Assembly: GCA_016280695.1 (NCBI GenBank)
Contig: JAEEHG010000165.1
Span: forward strand, 1-5,819
From: Solobacterium sp.
Lineage (GTDB): Bacteria; Bacillota_I; Bacilli_A; Erysipelotrichales; Erysipelotrichaceae
DNA: 5,819 nt
Direction of reading: 5' to 3'
Part shown: piece after piece, positions 5,140-5,819 of the stretch
Numbering within the stretch: the stretch's first letter is position 1
Layout of the letters: each line of letters begins with the position of its first letter
Notes under the pieces: generated by a model
Seen by the model: only the letters and a program-made list of their open reading frames with translations
What the model was told of the DNA's origin: nothing
The model's database searches: none
Program-made: the position numbers and the translations under genes

Positions 5140-5148
5140 ATTATACCA
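5140..5148 (-). promoter_or_regulatory. Extended -10 promoter of the yjjP-yjjB pair
   Basis: On the minus strand TGGTATAAT (5148-5140) is an exact extended -10 element. The -35 position reads ATATAA, but an A/T-rich tract (about 5158-5178) lies further upstream and could act as an UP-like element. The expected +1 is G5133, only seven bases before the ATG. Confidence 0.62.
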
Positions 5149-5216
5149 TTCCGCTTATGTATTTATATATACTTTTTTGCTGATTAACGATGCATTCCCC
5201 GAAGAACCCGCTTCTG

Positions 5217-5819
5217 TTACTCGTACTGCTTCAGTTTTTCCAGGATCTGCCGGACCGAACAGCCCTCTTTTTCAGCAGCGGCAGCCAGGTCATCAAATTC
5301 GTATTTGTACTTTTCCACGCCATAGCCGCTTGAGTGCTTGCGCCGGAATGTACCGATGCCGGTTTCCACAGTCTCGATCTTCCGGTCCAGGACATACCGG
5401 GTCTTGCGGACCTCACGGGTCCCGATGGTGGTTGTATGGGTGAAGATGACCTGCAGGATCTGTTCCCTGTCTTTTTCGGAACAGACGACATTGATCAGGG
5501 TTGCCGGCCTGTTTTTCTTCATCTGCACCGGTACCGTGAACACATCCCGTGCCCCGGCTTCCATCAGCTTCGTAAAGGCATAGCCGATCTCTTCCCCGGT
5601 CATGTCATCCACATTGAAGCACAGCTCAACGACCTGATCGGTGCCGCTTCCGGTTTCTCCCAGCAGCGTCCGGACACAGTTGGCCACCGGGAAATCCTTG
5701 GTGCCCATGCCATAGCCGGAAGCCTGTACCTTCATAACCGGCATATCGCCGAAGGAGGTGACGAAGTGCTTCAGCAGGGCTGCCCCGGTCGGGGTGCAGA
5801 GTTCACCTCTGATTTCCTG
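5217..5819 (-). CDS. larC: Nickel-pincer cofactor biosynthesis protein LarC, C-terminal part (gene runs off the right edge)
   Basis: LarC inserts nickel into pyridinium-3,5-bisthiocarboxylic acid mononucleotide in a CTP-dependent step. This is the last step in making the nickel-pincer cofactor of lactate racemase LarA and related enzymes. The 200 visible residues begin QEIRGELCTPTGAALLKHF. They contain the family's GEL.TPTGAA stretch, SGYGMGTKDF, FNVDDMTGEEIGYAFTKLME (LarC2 N.DDMTgE.LG), DVFTVPVQMKKNRPATLINV, and FTHTTTIGTREVRKTRYVLDR (usually ETTT.G.R). The C-terminal region corresponds to the CTP-binding LarC2 part. The frame is open across the region that joins LarC1 to LarC2. In Lactobacillus plantarum those two parts are joined by a programmed frameshift; none is needed in the part seen here. 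The gene ends at TAA 5219-5217, 90 bp before the yjjP-like gene on the same strand. I see no convincing intrinsic terminator between them, so read-through is possible. Confidence 0.95.
   Translation of the reverse strand, partial: QEIRGELCTPTGAALLKHFVTSFGDMPVMKVQASGYGMGTKDFPVANCVRTLLGETGSGTDQVVELCFNVDDMTGEEIGYAFTKLMEAGARDVFTVPVQMKKNRPATLINVVCSEKDREQILQVIFTHTTTIGTREVRKTRYVLDRKIETVETGIGTFRRKHSSGYGVEKYKYEFDDLAAAAEKEGCSVRQILEKLKQYE

Noticed and set aside
5195..5219. Possible terminator hairpin just after the larC stop
   Set aside because: The best stem (GAAG/CTTC around CGGGTT) has only four pairs and no T run follows on the minus strand.
1..5819. Mobile elements, CRISPR repeats, tRNA or rRNA genes, riboswitches
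   Set aside because: I found no repeat arrays, transposase motifs, long inverted repeats or recognisable RNA gene sequences. All gaps between genes are under 100 bases and are accounted for by promoters and terminators.

Overview
The window looks like a piece of a chromosome from a moderately GC-rich member of the Bacillota. The evidence is purine-rich Shine-Dalgarno sites (GGAAAGGA, AAGGAG, GGGAGG), consensus sigma-A-type -10 boxes, a separate two-gene ThrE exporter, and the Firmicute-style chorismate synthase and NAD(P)HX repair sequences. The small stand-alone FakA-middle-domain-like protein makes me think of Erysipelotrichia or related groups, but that assignment is inference. Nothing marks the region as phage, plasmid, transposon or CRISPR. 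Base and codon use look even across the window.

Left part (1-3554). A partial chorismate synthase gene (aroC, minus strand) runs off the left edge. It is divergent from a plus-strand gene set. The 45-bp divergent region holds two back-to-back promoters whose -10 boxes overlap by two bases. The plus-strand promoter places its predicted +1 exactly on the A of the next ATG, which suggests a leaderless mRNA for an unrecognised 183-aa membrane protein. That gene overlaps (ATGA) the bifunctional NAD(P)HX epimerase/dehydratase gene nnr, so the two should be translationally coupled. A 53-bp gap with its own extended -10 promoter precedes a CPBP (Abi/CAAX-type) intramembrane protease homologue. Two of that protein's conserved active-site residues are replaced. 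An intrinsic terminator closes the plus-strand block.

Right part (3562-5819). All genes are on the minus strand and read toward the same junction. From the right edge they are: the C-terminal half of larC (nickel-pincer cofactor nickel insertion), a 90-bp gap with an extended -10 promoter, the ThrE-type exporter pair (yjjP-like then yjjB-like, ATGA overlap), another extended -10 promoter, and an 85-aa protein resembling the middle domain of the fatty-acid kinase subunit FakA/YloV. The last gene ends inside the stem of its own intrinsic terminator, which faces the terminator of the plus-strand block.

The genes are mostly housekeeping or accessory metabolism (shikimate pathway, repair of damaged nicotinamide cofactors, amino- or dicarboxylic-acid export, cofactor maturation), and I see no obvious new multi-gene system. 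The points most worth a second look are the shared-core bidirectional promoter with a leaderless gene, the recurrence of TGNTATAAT promoters without -35 boxes, the CPBP protein with altered catalytic motifs, and the stand-alone FakA-like domain.
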